Under the pieces are notes generated by a model. That model worked only from the letters and a program-made list of their open reading frames with translations. It searched no databases and was not told where the DNA came from. Positions 1-8,509 of a stretch of DNA of 64,000 bases are shown here, piece by piece. Every line of letters starts with the position of its first letter. Within the stretch, counting starts at the first letter, position 1. A program made the translations under genes and the position numbers. The stretch spans positions 1-64,000 of the forward strand of contig SAAO01000025.1 in NCBI GenBank assembly GCA_009929375.1, given 5' to 3'. Source of the DNA: Bacteroidia bacterium (GTDB taxonomy: Bacteria; Bacteroidota; Bacteroidia; Bacteroidales; Paludibacteraceae).

Positions 1-123
1 TTCGTCAATTGATAAGCAAACGGGGGGTTTTTGTAGTTCGCCCAAAAGGTCTATTTCTGCACCTTTGAGTAAATCCGATAAACTTATTTCGGGTTTAATC
101 GGGGTTAAATCTTTATAGTCCAT
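1..123 (-). CDS. N-terminus of a mobile-element protein, cut by the window edge
   Basis: An open frame starts at the ATG at 123-121 and runs off the left end of the window without a stop. It begins MDYKDLTPIKPEISLSDLLK and later reads LQKPPVCLSID. The start overlaps the end of the upstream gene, as in a translationally coupled operon. In related Bacteroidota elements this position often holds a RepA-like/AAA ATPase or primase, and the KPPV stretch is reminiscent of those, but too little is visible to assign a function. Confidence 0.55.
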   Translation of the reverse strand, partial: MDYKDLTPIKPEISLSDLLKGAEIDLLGELQKPPVCLSIDE

Positions 124-463
124 CGTTTAACCCTTTCTCAAATAATGATAATTGAATGTTGCTTTCGGACTTCGGAAATAAAAACGGGTTTGTGGTTATC
201 CATTGTGCTTTGAATCCTGTAAGTGGGCACGGTTTGAAATCGACTACATAAAGCAATCCCATTTTTTCCAGTGTTCGTTTGTACCTGCAAATCGACTTTT
301 GCACTATTCCTGTTGCAGCGGTGGCCATTGTTGCGGTGCAAACATAGTTTTGTAAGTAATCAAACAAAATTTGTGTTTCTGTCTGATATTTAGTATCTTT
401 GTAGTGCGAGTTCAAAGATTTTGGAACGGCTGCTCTTTCGGGGGTGGCTGTTTCTTTTTTCAT
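113..463 (-). CDS. small helix-turn-helix-like mobile-element protein
   Basis: This 116-residue basic protein has no signal peptide. Residues about 30-80 look like a winged-helix fold, with a helix-rich stretch ending in KRTLEKMGLLYVV, which resembles the end of a recognition helix running into a wing. It lies 3 nt downstream of the DUF3853 gene and overlaps the next gene, so all three probably share one transcript. The likely role is DNA binding in replication or control of the element. No specific family was recognised; the DNA-binding role is inferred from fold and context. Confidence 0.6.
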   Translation of the reverse strand: MKKETATPERAAVPKSLNSHYKDTKYQTETQILFDYLQNYVCTATMATAATGIVQKSICRYKRTLEKMGLLYVVDFKPCPLTGFKAQWITTNPFLFPKSESNIQLSLFEKGLNDGL

Positions 464-466
464 TTT

Positions 467-760
467 TCAGTCCCTCCCATCTTTAGCGTTAAATAACTCC
501 AGTGCTTTGTCCACGTCAACTATAATTTTTCGGCCATTTTGAGAAACAGCATCTTTCAGTATTGTATCCTTATACCTTTGAGCCGTTGCATGACTGCAAT
601 TAAAAAGCCCACGAATCCCACGCAATCCGTAAACCAAACGTTTTGAATTATCTTGAATAGTAACCGCTTCGGGCTGCTTACCAGTATTCAATAATTCCAT
701 AAATTGTCCAACTGTCAAAAATGATAGTGGTGTTTCGTTGTTAATACTTAAAGTATTCAT
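467..760 (-). CDS. DUF3853-like small DNA-binding protein
   Basis: This 97-residue protein contains YGLRGIRGLFNCSHATAQRY and a later GRKIIVDVDKALELF. This is the pattern of the DUF3853 family, short helix-turn-helix (excisionase/MerR-like) proteins carried by Bacteroidota integrative elements and prophages. The segment after GLRGI forms the probable recognition helix. It is the first gene of a minus-strand group, with an exact TATCTTTG -7 element at 864-857. Its likely role is regulation, replication or excision of the element. Family assignment is from remembered motif similarity. Confidence 0.75.
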   Translation of the reverse strand: MNTLSINNETPLSFLTVGQFMELLNTGKQPEAVTIQDNSKRLVYGLRGIRGLFNCSHATAQRYKDTILKDAVSQNGRKIIVDVDKALELFNAKDGRD

Positions 761-856
761 GTTGTTTTGATATAAATTTGTTTATCAAAAGCGTTCAACC
801 GCTGCAAATCGGTTGACTGATAATTTTGCAGTATTATTCAGTTGCTTTTAACGATA

Positions 857-864
857 CAAAGATA
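857..864 (-). promoter_or_regulatory. -7 promoter element TATCTTTG before the DUF3853 gene
   Basis: The minus strand reads TATCTTTG, an exact match to the Bacteroidota -7 consensus TAnnTTTG, about 97 nt upstream of the ATG at 760. No convincing -33 TTTG is seen at the normal 19-21 nt distance. Confidence 0.45.
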
Positions 865-912
865 TAGCTTTAATTCATTATAATATAATACAAAACACTT
901 ATTTACAGATAG

Positions 913-1014
913 TTGGGTGGTTTAATAGGGTGGTATTATTTGAAGTATTTAAACATAAAAAAACCGCAATACAGTATAGTATCACGGTTTCTTTGGGTGG
1001 TGTAAATGGGTGGT
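913..1014. repeat. two 22-bp direct repeats, each with two GGGTGG boxes
   Basis: Copies at 913-934 and 993-1014 match at 19 of 22 positions. Each holds two GGGTGGT boxes about 14 bp apart (TTGGGTGGT, then GGGTGGT). Between the copies lies a terminator-like hairpin. Four GGGTGG boxes in 100 bp inside a mobile element suggest a bound site such as an iteron or excisionase site. Confidence 0.6.
957..990 (-). terminator. hairpin downstream of the 367-residue gene
   Basis: AAACCG at about 961-966 pairs with CGGTTT at about 985-990 around an AT-rich loop. On the minus strand it is followed by a T-run (the A-run at 957-963). It lies just past the stop of the 1022-2125 gene. The stem is short, so strength is uncertain. 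Confidence 0.4.
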
Positions 1015-1021
1015 GAAAAAA

Positions 1022-2125
1022 TCAATTATTTTTTTCGCATTCCTTTAATAATTCACTCAAATCATTGTTTAATTTAGCATTTTTATAGTCCGATTTTTTC
1101 ATTTCAATACCAAATACCTGCTTAAAATAAGCTTCTTTTGTATTTTCGGCATTGCCTGTAATGGTATTGATAAACATTTTTAGCTGTGCTTTGCATACAA
1201 TTCCTTTTTTTCTTTCATATTTCCAGTGTAATTTTGATGTATTAAATGGTTTACCGTTTACTAACAACGAATTAAAACATAGTTCAGAACCTGTAAATGC
1301 TATATTTACAAGTTTATCATACAACTTTTTAGTATCATACTTTGCAAGAATACGAGGTAAACCATGTTCGCTTAATACTGCCATTGGTTCAGGTTGTGGT
1401 TCGTGCTTTAAAATACCTGCTCTTTCGTGTAGCTGCTTTAAATAATCATTGTAATTTTTGGAATGTATTTGTTTTTTGTCGTTTAAGTATTTGATAAATT
1501 CTAAAAAAACATTCAAGTTCAAAAACTCATTGTATTTTTCCGTATCGTGTAAACCCTTATTTTCTTGTAGCCATGTATCAAAATCGAATCTAATCGCTTC
1601 CATATTTGCGCTCTTTGCAAACGTTGTTGTGCCTGTATTTTTGTGTCCATCAAACAACTTCCATCTATCTAAATAATCATAGGCTTCATCTAACGAATTA
1701 AATTTTCTGTTTATGTCCATTAAGGTTTTATACTCATTTATATTATCACAAATGTACTCCCATGATTGATAGCACTTACCAACGGAAAAACCAAAATCAT
1801 AACATTGTTGTTTTTCTGCAATCCCATCACTAACAAAATAAGTAGGCAAATCACATTTTGCAGCATTAAGCAAATGTTTTTCGTTTGTCAAAATCAATGG
1901 TCTGCTATATCCAACATCAAAACCTTTTGCATACGAGTTGAAATCAAATTGTTTTATCGGTCTATCTGTTTCGTGTGGTGCTAATTGCAATATCTTATCT
2001 TTGCCAAATTTCGGCATCGGATAAAATTCTGAATTTATTTTAATACCATCGGTAAACCTAAACTCTTTATCGAGGTTTGCCAGCGTTTCGCATTGTATAA
2101 AAGTAAAGTAATCAATCTTTTTCAT
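1022..2125 (-). CDS. mobile-element protein of unknown function
   Basis: This is a 367-residue soluble protein without signal peptide or membrane segments. The N-terminal half (about 1-190) is rich in aromatic and charged residues. The C-terminal about 110 residues read like a compact helical domain, with KLHWKYERKKG followed by KLNNDLSELLKECEKNN. It starts 13 nt after the integrase stop and is probably co-transcribed with it. No family was recognised. Its position next to the integrase suggests cargo or an accessory function of the element, which is inference only. Confidence 0.7.
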   Translation of the reverse strand: MKKIDYFTFIQCETLANLDKEFRFTDGIKINSEFYPMPKFGKDKILQLAPHETDRPIKQFDFNSYAKGFDVGYSRPLILTNEKHLLNAAKCDLPTYFVSDGIAEKQQCYDFGFSVGKCYQSWEYICDNINEYKTLMDINRKFNSLDEAYDYLDRWKLFDGHKNTGTTTFAKSANMEAIRFDFDTWLQENKGLHDTEKYNEFLNLNVFLEFIKYLNDKKQIHSKNYNDYLKQLHERAGILKHEPQPEPMAVLSEHGLPRILAKYDTKKLYDKLVNIAFTGSELCFNSLLVNGKPFNTSKLHWKYERKKGIVCKAQLKMFINTITGNAENTKEAYFKQVFGIEMKKSDYKNAKLNNDLSELLKECEKNN

Positions 2126-2138
2126 GTCATTATAATTT

Positions 2139-3518
2139 TTATCGGTTAAACAAACTCATAGCTTTTTTCTTTTCGGCATCAGCTACATCAATATAAGGTT
2201 GCATACTTTTGTAGTCACTGTGTCCAGTCCATTTCATTACTGTAGTGGGTGCAATACCCATCATTAAAGCATTACAGATAAATGTACGACGTCCGCAATG
2301 TGTACCGATTAATTCATACTTTGGGTAAACCTCATCAAATCGTTTTGCACCTTTGTAGTAAGTAATTGTAATCGGGGTGTTCAGTCCGCAAACTTCGCCC
2401 AGCTGTTTTAAATGGTCATTCATTCGTTGGTTGCTTATCACAGGTAATGCTTTGTTGTTCGGGTAAACCTCATCGGCATACTTCAACAATATAGCTTTTG
2501 AATAGTCGTTTAAATCAATTGTAAGGGTGTCATCTGTTTTGATAGTAGTAATGTGTATCTCATCGCCTTTAATGTCGGTACGTTTTAGATTTTCAACGTC
2601 TGAATAACGTAATGAAGTAAAGCAACAAAAGCAAAACACATCACGCACCCGCTCCAGTGCTTTTTTATTTTCGGGGGTTAAATCTTTAAGAGTGCCATCG
2701 GGCAAAGTTTCGGTTGCTTTTGAAAAATCAAAATTGTACACTATCATTAGTTCGCTCCAGTCTAAAAAAATAACTTTCTTTTCAGCTTTTGGCATTTTTG
2801 GGGCAAATGTCATAAAGGCATCGTTTGAATGAATACCCTCACTTTTTGCCCACTTTAAAAACCATTTTACAAAAGCTAATTGTTTTAATATTGTACTGTT
2901 TCGCATATCTTTAACGTCCCGTAAAAACGTTACATAAGCATTTAAACCCTCTTTTGTAAACGTGTCAAAACTAAAATCTGATAGGTTTGTACTAAAATCG
3001 GTTAAATGTGCTTTTACGGTTGCAAACTTTTGAAGTGTGGCATATTTCCAGCTGTTTTCAGTGCCTTGTTTATTTACAAACTCATCGTAGTAATCAAATA
3101 TAGTTTTTGCCTTTTCGGGTTCCGCATTTTCGTTGTTGTATCGTTTACGGTATTGTTCAATAGTAGGAATGATTTTTTGTTGCTCAAACTCATTAAAAAT
3201 ACTATCAATGTAATTCGATACTGTTTCGATTTTTGCGTTAATCTCTTTTGCAGCCCGTTTCTTTTTTCCGTGTGTAGTATTTGTGTTACATCTTTGCGCT
3301 TCGGTTGACCATTTGCCCAGCTCCACACGTTCGCCCAAATTGAAGTTTAACACTCCAGCACTCCAACGGATACGAACACGCAATTTTGCATCGTAATTGT
3401 AGTACTTATTTATACCTGCTTTGTCTGTTTCGATAAAAACATTTTCGGCTGTTGGTTCTGTTTTTTTTTCTTTGTCAGGAAAAAAAAGTACATTGTAGTT
3501 AAAATCTTTTGTTTTCAT
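2139..3518 (-). CDS. tyrosine-type site-specific integrase
   Basis: This 459-residue recombinase integrates and excises the element. An N-terminal arm-binding region (about 30-110, with VRIRWSAGVLNFNLGERVEL) is followed by a SAM-like core-binding domain (about 145-245) and a C-terminal catalytic domain. The full catalytic set is visible: Arg304 in TSLRYSDVENL, His407 and Arg410 in THCGRR, His433 in WTGHSDY, and the nucleophile Tyr442. The length is usual for Bacteroidota ICE or prophage integrases. The gene reads away from the probable attachment site at 3684-3692. Its -7 element (3553-3546) sits among GGGAC repeats, so it may repress itself. It appears intact. Confidence 0.95.
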   Translation of the reverse strand: MKTKDFNYNVLFFPDKEKKTEPTAENVFIETDKAGINKYYNYDAKLRVRIRWSAGVLNFNLGERVELGKWSTEAQRCNTNTTHGKKKRAAKEINAKIETVSNYIDSIFNEFEQQKIIPTIEQYRKRYNNENAEPEKAKTIFDYYDEFVNKQGTENSWKYATLQKFATVKAHLTDFSTNLSDFSFDTFTKEGLNAYVTFLRDVKDMRNSTILKQLAFVKWFLKWAKSEGIHSNDAFMTFAPKMPKAEKKVIFLDWSELMIVYNFDFSKATETLPDGTLKDLTPENKKALERVRDVFCFCCFTSLRYSDVENLKRTDIKGDEIHITTIKTDDTLTIDLNDYSKAILLKYADEVYPNNKALPVISNQRMNDHLKQLGEVCGLNTPITITYYKGAKRFDEVYPKYELIGTHCGRRTFICNALMMGIAPTTVMKWTGHSDYKSMQPYIDVADAEKKKAMSLFNR

Positions 3519-3524
3519 GCTTAG

Positions 3525-3560
3525 TCCCCTTTTTGATTATAGGGACAAAGATAGGGACTA
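3525..3560 (-). promoter_or_regulatory. integrase promoter overlapped by GGGAC repeats
   Basis: The minus strand carries TATCTTTG at 3553-3546, an exact -7 consensus about 28 nt from the integrase ATG. It is flanked by GGGAC at 3542-3546 and 3554-3558 and by an inverted GTCCC near 3525. Repeats spanning the promoter fit integrase arm-type sites or an operator; binding is inferred. Confidence 0.5.
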
Positions 3561-3579
3561 TTTTTGGGCTACTCTAATA

Positions 3580-3665
3580 AATTACAATATATTTTAATAG
3601 ATAATTAGTTTTTTATAGTACTGATATTCAAAGTACTTAAATATCTGTTTAAATTGCAATATATT
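3580..3665. repeat. 14-bp direct repeats near the element end
   Basis: AATTACAATATATT at 3580-3593 recurs as AATTGCAATATATT at 3652-3665, 72 bp apart, between the integrase gene and the presumed attachment core. This arrangement suits integrase arm-type sites. The spacer is otherwise AT-rich and has no open frame. Confidence 0.45.
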
Positions 3666-3683
3666 ATCTTTGTGGAACGGTAA

Positions 3684-3692
3684 TCTCCACCA
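3684..3692. other. probable attachment site (attR), tRNA/tmRNA 3'-end remnant
   Basis: TCTCCACCA, which looks like the acceptor end with encoded CCA of a tRNA or tmRNA (many tmRNAs end CTCCACCA), sits between the integrase side and a strong terminator only 7 nt later. No D-, anticodon- or T-arm precedes it. This is what remains at one end when an element inserts into the 3' end of an RNA gene; the intact gene would lie at the other end, left of the window. The core length is unknown. Confidence 0.4.
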
Positions 3693-3694
3693 AT

Positions 3695-3732
3695 AAAAAG
3701 AGAATCAGAAACTTATCTGATTCTCTTTTTTT
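3695..3732 (+). terminator. strong intrinsic terminator after the att site
   Basis: A perfect 10-bp stem, AGAGAATCAG at 3699-3708 and CTGATTCTCT at 3717-3726, has an 8-nt loop and a run of T. A-T pairs extend it, so it could also act on the minus strand for the DUF4469 gene. It is placed like the terminator of an RNA gene. Confidence 0.75.
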
Positions 3733-3884
3733 ATTTAAGGCAATCCTGTTACACATTATATCATGCTTTACAGCAAAATATCATTCAACACATTGCGAAG
3801 CATAAGCTCAAGAAGTCACAGCACTGCTATTGCTCTGCTGCAACTAACTCTAAGCAGACCAACACACTGCCTAAGATGAGTCAC

Positions 3885-3950
3885 TTTGATACGTACGTAT
3901 CAAACTCTTTGAAAGGTACGAATCAAGCACCTTGATACGTACGTATCAAA
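3885..3950. repeat. three 20-bp palindromes at 23-bp spacing
   Basis: TTTGATACGTACGTATCAAA at 3885-3904 is a perfect palindrome. CTTGATACGTACGTATCAAA at 3931-3950 is a second copy. A degenerate copy at 3908-3927 matches at 16 of 20 positions. Starts are exactly 23 bp apart (3885, 3908, 3931). The array lies just 3' of the DUF4469 gene. It looks like an array of dimer-binding operators or iterons; no ligand is known. Confidence 0.8.
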
Positions 3951-3964
3951 CCGTCTACATAACA

Positions 3965-4699
3965 CTAGTAAGCATATAACACTCGGGAGTATGCGAAGGT
4001 AGAAGGTTTGGTAAGAGCTGTAGTGCTTCCGGCATATTGCGTACAAACCTTTAATTCATAGGTTCCTGGCTGCAAATCGGGCACAAAAAACATTAGCGTG
4101 GCATTTGTATTTTCGCATAATTCTGAAGCTGTGAGATGTATTTCCTGACCACTTTCGGTGTGTACGAGATAAATCCCCACCGATGGGTCGTCGCCCACAA
4201 TCTTGAGCTTTTCGCCTTTAAGCACAAGCAGTCTGTTCGCAATCAACTTATCCACAGGTTCTTTTGTTTGCGCATCAAACACAGTTCTAATGCGAAACGT
4301 GAAATTATCCGCCCTGGAAACCTCAGCTTTCAAATCCTTAGCCCTGCGCCGGATAATGGCTCCTGTACTGAACGCCACTTCCACCTTATGCCTTTCTTCG
4401 TCAAACCTATCACGAGGCGAGTTAAATGCACCTTTTACATTGGCTTGTGCGCTGAAATAGCCTGTATTAATCTTTTCACCATTTTCTATCAGGTATGTCA
4501 TTTCTTCAAAAAACGTTTTTACAAAATATTCCATTGCATCGGGATTTGCTCCCCTTGACGCATTCCGACAAGCAGACTCGCAGACAGCCCTGATATTATA
4601 CACATTATTGACGGAGGTTCGTGCCAAATATTTGTCACCCGCATTTTTCATTGAATTGCGGTACAGAATGGCTTTGATAGTTCGAAGATTTGTTGACAT
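3965..4699 (-). CDS. HU-like DNA-binding domain protein (DUF4469 type)
   Basis: This is a 244-residue cytoplasmic protein. Residues about 1-125 look like an HU/IHF-related DNA-binding domain (RTIKAILYRN near the start, FFEEMTYLIENGEKINTG in the middle). Residues about 130-244 look like an Ig-like beta domain of the DUF4469 type (GTYELKVCTQY near the end). Such proteins are common in Bacteroidales, often near mobile DNA. The three palindromes at 3885-3950 lie 15 nt past its stop and could be its targets, but this is speculation. No exact TAnnTTTG promoter was seen. Confidence 0.75.
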   Translation of the reverse strand: MSTNLRTIKAILYRNSMKNAGDKYLARTSVNNVYNIRAVCESACRNASRGANPDAMEYFVKTFFEEMTYLIENGEKINTGYFSAQANVKGAFNSPRDRFDEERHKVEVAFSTGAIIRRRAKDLKAEVSRADNFTFRIRTVFDAQTKEPVDKLIANRLLVLKGEKLKIVGDDPSVGIYLVHTESGQEIHLTASELCENTNATLMFFVPDLQPGTYELKVCTQYAGSTTALTKPSTFAYSRVLYAY

Positions 4700-4848
4700 A
4701 AGTATTTTTTAAAGTTATGAATAGGTAGTAGGAATGACAAAAAATCGGTTCAGGAATATAAAAGCGTGCTTCTTAAATGCTTAACTATTTTGTAATTTCT
4801 CAGTTTTTACCAGCGGTCAGTTATATCCATTCCTTTGGGGATAAAATT

Positions 4849-5295
4849 TCACATCATATATTTCTCATCAAACTCAATATGATGTTCATTGAGCAATTCA
4901 ATTAGTTCTTCGTTAAACGTTTTAATATGATGATGCGCTTCCTGATTCTTTACATATTCAACAAGTTTATCTTTATCGCTGATTGAATATGTAAATGCTC
5001 CATATCCAACCTGCCATGCTTTAAAATCAGGAAACAATTTTTACTTTTTTATATAATCTGAACTTGCTAATTTCAGGTCTTTCACCAACATTGACACAGC
5101 AATGGAAGGATGAATATGCGTGATAATATGAATATGGTCTTCGACACCTCCGATGCGGTATAGATGACATTTTTGATTTTTTAAAATTCCCCATATATAT
5201 CTAAACAACTCTTCTCTGTTATCTTTTGTAAGGGTTCTGTCTCTGTTTTTAGTACTGAAAACTATTTGATAAAGTGATTGGGTATATGTGCTCAT
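4849..5295 (-). pseudogene. RAYT/IS200-like HUH transposase broken by one stop codon
   Basis: Two reading frames in the same phase (5295-5041 and 5040-4849) together give about 149 codons, the usual length of IS200/RAYT-type Y1 transposases. The first part ends SSDYIKK then TAA at 5043-5041, and the frame continues K-L-FPDFKAWQVGYGAFTYS. The HUH motif is present (EDHIHIITHIHP), and so is the region of the catalytic tyrosine (GYGAFTYSISDKD). One base change (for example GAA to TAA) would explain the break, so inactivation looks recent. It lies about 90 bp from a cluster of REP-like hairpins that are plausible substrates. Confidence 0.85.
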
Positions 5296-5380
5296 AGTAT
5301 GTTTTTTTGCAAATATAGATAATTGTTTTGCATTAACACATATAGATACTATCTTATTTCAGGCTAATTATCAACAGAAT

Positions 5381-5597
5381 GATTATAACTGCGAAGCAGT
5401 TGAATGTGATTAGCCATGTATGCAATACATGGAGAATATGTATGTGAATATAACAGAACCCTGAAGGGGTTCAATAACGGCATTATGTATTTAGGTGTAA
5501 TGATATTCAACCCCTTTCGGGGTTGTTATGTGTTGGTGTAGTATATTCCATGGGTTCCACCCATGGTTAATCACATTCAATCCCTTCGGGATTACCT
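5381..5597. repeat. mirror-symmetric cluster of six REP-like hairpins
   Basis: Six hairpins follow one another. They are AACTGC/GCAGTT (5387-5401, loop GAA), CCATGTAT/ATACATGG (5414-5432), GAACCC/GGGTTC (5456-5472), CAACCCC/GGGGTTG (5508-5525), CCATGGG/CCCATGG (5548-5566) and AATCCC/GGGATT (5579-5593, loop TTC). The order is mirrored about the centre. TTGAATGTGATTAGCCATG on the left recurs inverted, with one change, on the right. This is a BIME-like structure of the kind RAYT transposases mobilise, next to a RAYT-like pseudogene. Confidence 0.8.
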
Positions 5598-5630
5598 TAC
5601 TATTTCAATAGAATAATTTACAAGCAAATA

Positions 5631-5696
5631 AGGGCTTCACTCAAAGTGAAACCCTTTTCTAAAATTCGGAGTGCGACTCAAAGTCGCACCCCGAAT
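5631..5696 (-). terminator. two hairpins after clpB, one a probable terminator
   Basis: GTGCGACT/AGTCGCAC (5671-5689), extended by ATTCGG/CCGAAT (5664-5696), and a second hairpin at about 5632-5655 both carry ACTCAAAGT at the loop. On the minus strand the first is followed by TTTT. They lie 19 nt past the clpB stop. They may end clpB transcription, or belong to the same REP-like family as the cluster to the left. Confidence 0.5.
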
Positions 5697-5714
5697 AAAT
5701 AAAAATAAGCAAAA

Positions 5715-8303
5715 TCAATTACGATACACCAACTTTTCCCCGTCAAAATCCACTGTAATGGCCTCGTTATTCCGTACTGTTCCGGCAATAAGTTGTTTGC
5801 TCAGGTCGTTGAGTACGAATTTCTGAATGGCTCGTTTTACAGGTCGTGCACCAAATTGCGGATCGAAACCTTCGTCAGCAATAAAGTGAATGGCTGCTTC
5901 GGTCAGGTCCAGTTCAATGCCGTTTTCTTTCAGCGTTTTCTGAATCAGTGATATTTGTAAACGTACAATCTGTTCAATCTGCGATTCGTTGAGTGGTGCA
6001 AACATAATCAATTCGTCGATACGGTTCAGAAACTCCGGACGAATGGTCTGTTTCAGCAATTCGAACACCTGATTTTTAGTCTGTTCGATCAGTTCATCAT
6101 GATTACCGGCATTGATTCGTTCAAAATTCTCGCGTATCAGACCTGAACCGAGGTTAGAAGTCATAATGATAATCGTATTTTTGAAGTTTACCACACGCCC
6201 TTTGTTATCGGTCAGACGGCCATCGTCGAGTACTTGCAGCAACACATTGAACACATCCGGATGCGCTTTCTCAATTTCGTCGAACAACACCACCGAATAG
6301 GGTTTACGGCGAATGGCTTCTGTGAGCTGACCACCTTCATCGTAGCCCACATAGCCCGGAGGCGAACCAATAAGTCGTGTAACCGAGAATTTCTCCTGAT
6401 ATTCGCTCATATCGATACGTGTCATCATATTTTCGTCGTCGAACAGATATTCGGCAAGCGCTTTGGCGAGTTCGGTTTTACCCACACCGGTCGTTCCCAG
6501 GAAGATAAACGAACCAATCGGACGCTTTGGATCCTGCAAACCTGCACGACTACGACGCACCGCATCGGCCACCGCCTGAATGGCTTCCTCCTGCCCTACT
6601 ACACGTTTATGCAGTTCATCTTCGAGATGCAGCAGTTTTTCCTTTTCGCTTTGCAGCATTTTATTTACCGGAATGCCTGTCCAGCGGCTTACCACATCGG
6701 CAATATCTTCGCTGTCCACTTCTTCCTTAATCATGGCATGACTGCCCTGCATGGTTGCCAGTTCCGACTGATAATCGTCAATCTGAGCTTCGAGTGCTTT
6801 GATTCTTCCGTAACGAATTTCGGCCACACGACCGTAATCGCCTTCACGTTCGGCTTTGTCAGCCTGATATTTCAGGTCTTCAATTTCGATTTTAGCCTGC
6901 TGAATTTTGTCAATCAAAGACTTTTCGCTGCTCCATTTAGCACGAAGCACTTTGCTTTCTTCTTTCAGATTGGCAATTTCGGCATTTAGTTGCTCGAGTT
7001 TCTTCTGGTCGTTTTCACGCTTGATAGCTTCGCGTTCAATCTCCAACTGTTTGATATTCCGTTCAATCACATCGAGCTCTTCGGGAACAGAATCCACTTC
7101 CAGGCGAAGTTTAGCAGCCGCTTCATCCATTAAGTCAATGGCTTTGTCGGGCAAAAACCTATCGGTAATATAACGGCTCGAAAGTTCCACGGCAGCAATA
7201 ATCGCATCGTCTTTGATACGCACTTTGTGGTGATTTTCGTAGCGTTCCTTCAGTCCACGCAGAATGGAAATAGTGCTTGCCGTATCAGGCTCGTCTACCA
7301 TTACTATCTGGAAACGACGTTCAAGGGCTTTGTCTTTTTCGAAGTATTTCTGATATTCGTCCAAAGTGGTTGCACCAATCGAACGTAATTCACCACGCGC
7401 CAGAGCAGGTTTCAGAATATTGGCAGCATCCATAGCACCATCGCTTTTACCCGCTCCCACCAGGGTATGAATCTCGTCGATAAACAGAATGATTTCGCCA
7501 TCAGCTTTTACCACTTCGTTGACAACCGATTTCAGACGTTCTTCAAATTCGCCTTTGTATTTTGCACCCGCAATCAGAGCGCCCATATCGAGCGAGAAAA
7601 TCTGTTTCGATTTCAGGTTTTCGGGCACGTCACCACGCACAATACGATGCGCCAATCCTTCGGCAATAGCGGTTTTACCTGTTCCCGGCTCGCCAATCAG
7701 AATCGGATTGTTTTTGGTACGACGGCTCAGAATCTGTAACACACGACGGATTTCCTCGTCACGGCCAATCACAGGGTCGAGTTTACCTGAACGTGCTCTT
7801 TCATTCAGATTGATGGCATATTTATTCAGCGAATTATAAGTATCTTCGGCAGAGGCAGAATCAACCTTTGCTCCTTTTCGAAGTTCAGCTATGGCTTCAG
7901 CCAGCGCTTTTTCGTGCAATCCGGCATCATTCAGCACTTTGGTGAGCTGATTTTTTTCAGCCACAAGTGCCAGCAAAATATATTCGAGCGACACAAACTG
8001 ATCACCCGCCTTAGAAGATTTATCAATGGCTTTTTGCAGCACATTGTTCGTTTCGCGACTCAGATAAGGTTCACCACCCGATACTTTCGGGAATCCGGCT
8101 ATCATATTATCAATAACCGACGACAGCATAGCCACATTGACACCGGTTTTTCCAAACAGAAACTGCAGCACATCCTCACCTGTAAGCATAAGTCCTTTCA
8201 GCAAATGAGGCGTTTCCACCACCTGCTGACCGTTGCTTTGCACCAGTTCTACCGCCTTTTGTACAGCTTCCTGCGATTTAATTGTAAAATTGTTGAAATT
8301 CAT
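5715..8303 (-). CDS. clpB: ClpB disaggregase
   Basis: This 862-residue AAA+ chaperone, full length for the family, resolubilises aggregated proteins with DnaK/DnaJ/GrpE in the cytoplasm. An N-domain (about 1-150) precedes AAA module 1 (Walker [10 protein letters not shown], Walker [15 protein letters not shown]). A coiled-coil middle domain (about 405-525, with [20 protein letters not shown]) follows, as in ClpB rather than ClpA or ClpC. AAA module 2 comes last (Walker [10 protein letters not shown], then [18 protein letters not shown]). No ClpP-binding IGF loop was seen. The start [15 protein letters not shown] is canonical. It is monocistronic between two terminator regions. Confidence 0.98.
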   Translation of the reverse strand: MNFNNFTIKSQEAVQKAVELVQSNGQQVVETPHLLKGLMLTGEDVLQFLFGKTGVNVAMLSSVIDNMIAGFPKVSGGEPYLSRETNNVLQKAIDKSSKAGDQFVSLEYILLALVAEKNQLTKVLNDAGLHEKALAEAIAELRKGAKVDSASAEDTYNSLNKYAINLNERARSGKLDPVIGRDEEIRRVLQILSRRTKNNPILIGEPGTGKTAIAEGLAHRIVRGDVPENLKSKQIFSLDMGALIAGAKYKGEFEERLKSVVNEVVKADGEIILFIDEIHTLVGAGKSDGAMDAANILKPALARGELRSIGATTLDEYQKYFEKDKALERRFQIVMVDEPDTASTISILRGLKERYENHHKVRIKDDAIIAAVELSSRYITDRFLPDKAIDLMDEAAAKLRLEVDSVPEELDVIERNIKQLEIEREAIKRENDQKKLEQLNAEIANLKEESKVLRAKWSSEKSLIDKIQQAKIEIEDLKYQADKAEREGDYGRVAEIRYGRIKALEAQIDDYQSELATMQGSHAMIKEEVDSEDIADVVSRWTGIPVNKMLQSEKEKLLHLEDELHKRVVGQEEAIQAVADAVRRSRAGLQDPKRPIGSFIFLGTTGVGKTELAKALAEYLFDDENMMTRIDMSEYQEKFSVTRLIGSPPGYVGYDEGGQLTEAIRRKPYSVVLFDEIEKAHPDVFNVLLQVLDDGRLTDNKGRVVNFKNTIIIMTSNLGSGLIRENFERINAGNHDELIEQTKNQVFELLKQTIRPEFLNRIDELIMFAPLNESQIEQIVRLQISLIQKTLKENGIELDLTEAAIHFIADEGFDPQFGARPVKRAIQKFVLNDLSKQLIAGTVRNNEAITVDFDGEKLVYRN

Positions 8304-8449
8304 TTTTATAATGTATTAAAAGTTCATAGTTGAACTGATGCCGGCAAAATGTTTACCATTGACATAAAACGGAAATAATGTCGGTACACTTTTTATATTT
8401 CACTGAATTTAAAGACAATAAGTCAGAGAAAGAACACATTTTGGCATAA

Positions 8450-8495
8450 AAAAAGAGTCGCTGATAAACTACAACCTATCAGCGACTCTTTATAA
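8450..8495 (-). terminator. terminator after glgB
   Basis: A perfect 13-bp stem, AGAGTCGCTGATA at 8454-8466 and TATCAGCGACTCT at 8477-8489, has a T-run on the minus strand (A-run at 8449-8454) and lies 20 nt past the glgB stop. It separates glgB from clpB. Confidence 0.85.
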
Positions 8496-8509
8496 TTTTC
8501 TCAATCAGA

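Noticed and set aside
3665-3732. Small RNA driven by the plus-strand TATCTTTG at 3665-3672 and ending at the terminator
   Set aside because: Possible, but no -33 is present and the terminator is better explained as the end of the RNA gene split by integration.
5387-5696. CRISPR-like array of short repeats
   Set aside because: The units are hairpins of different sequence in mirror order, without constant direct repeats, equal spacers or cas genes.
6234-6989. 251-codon plus-strand frame inside clpB
   Set aside because: Shadow frame of a well-conserved ClpB gene; composition is that of an antisense frame.
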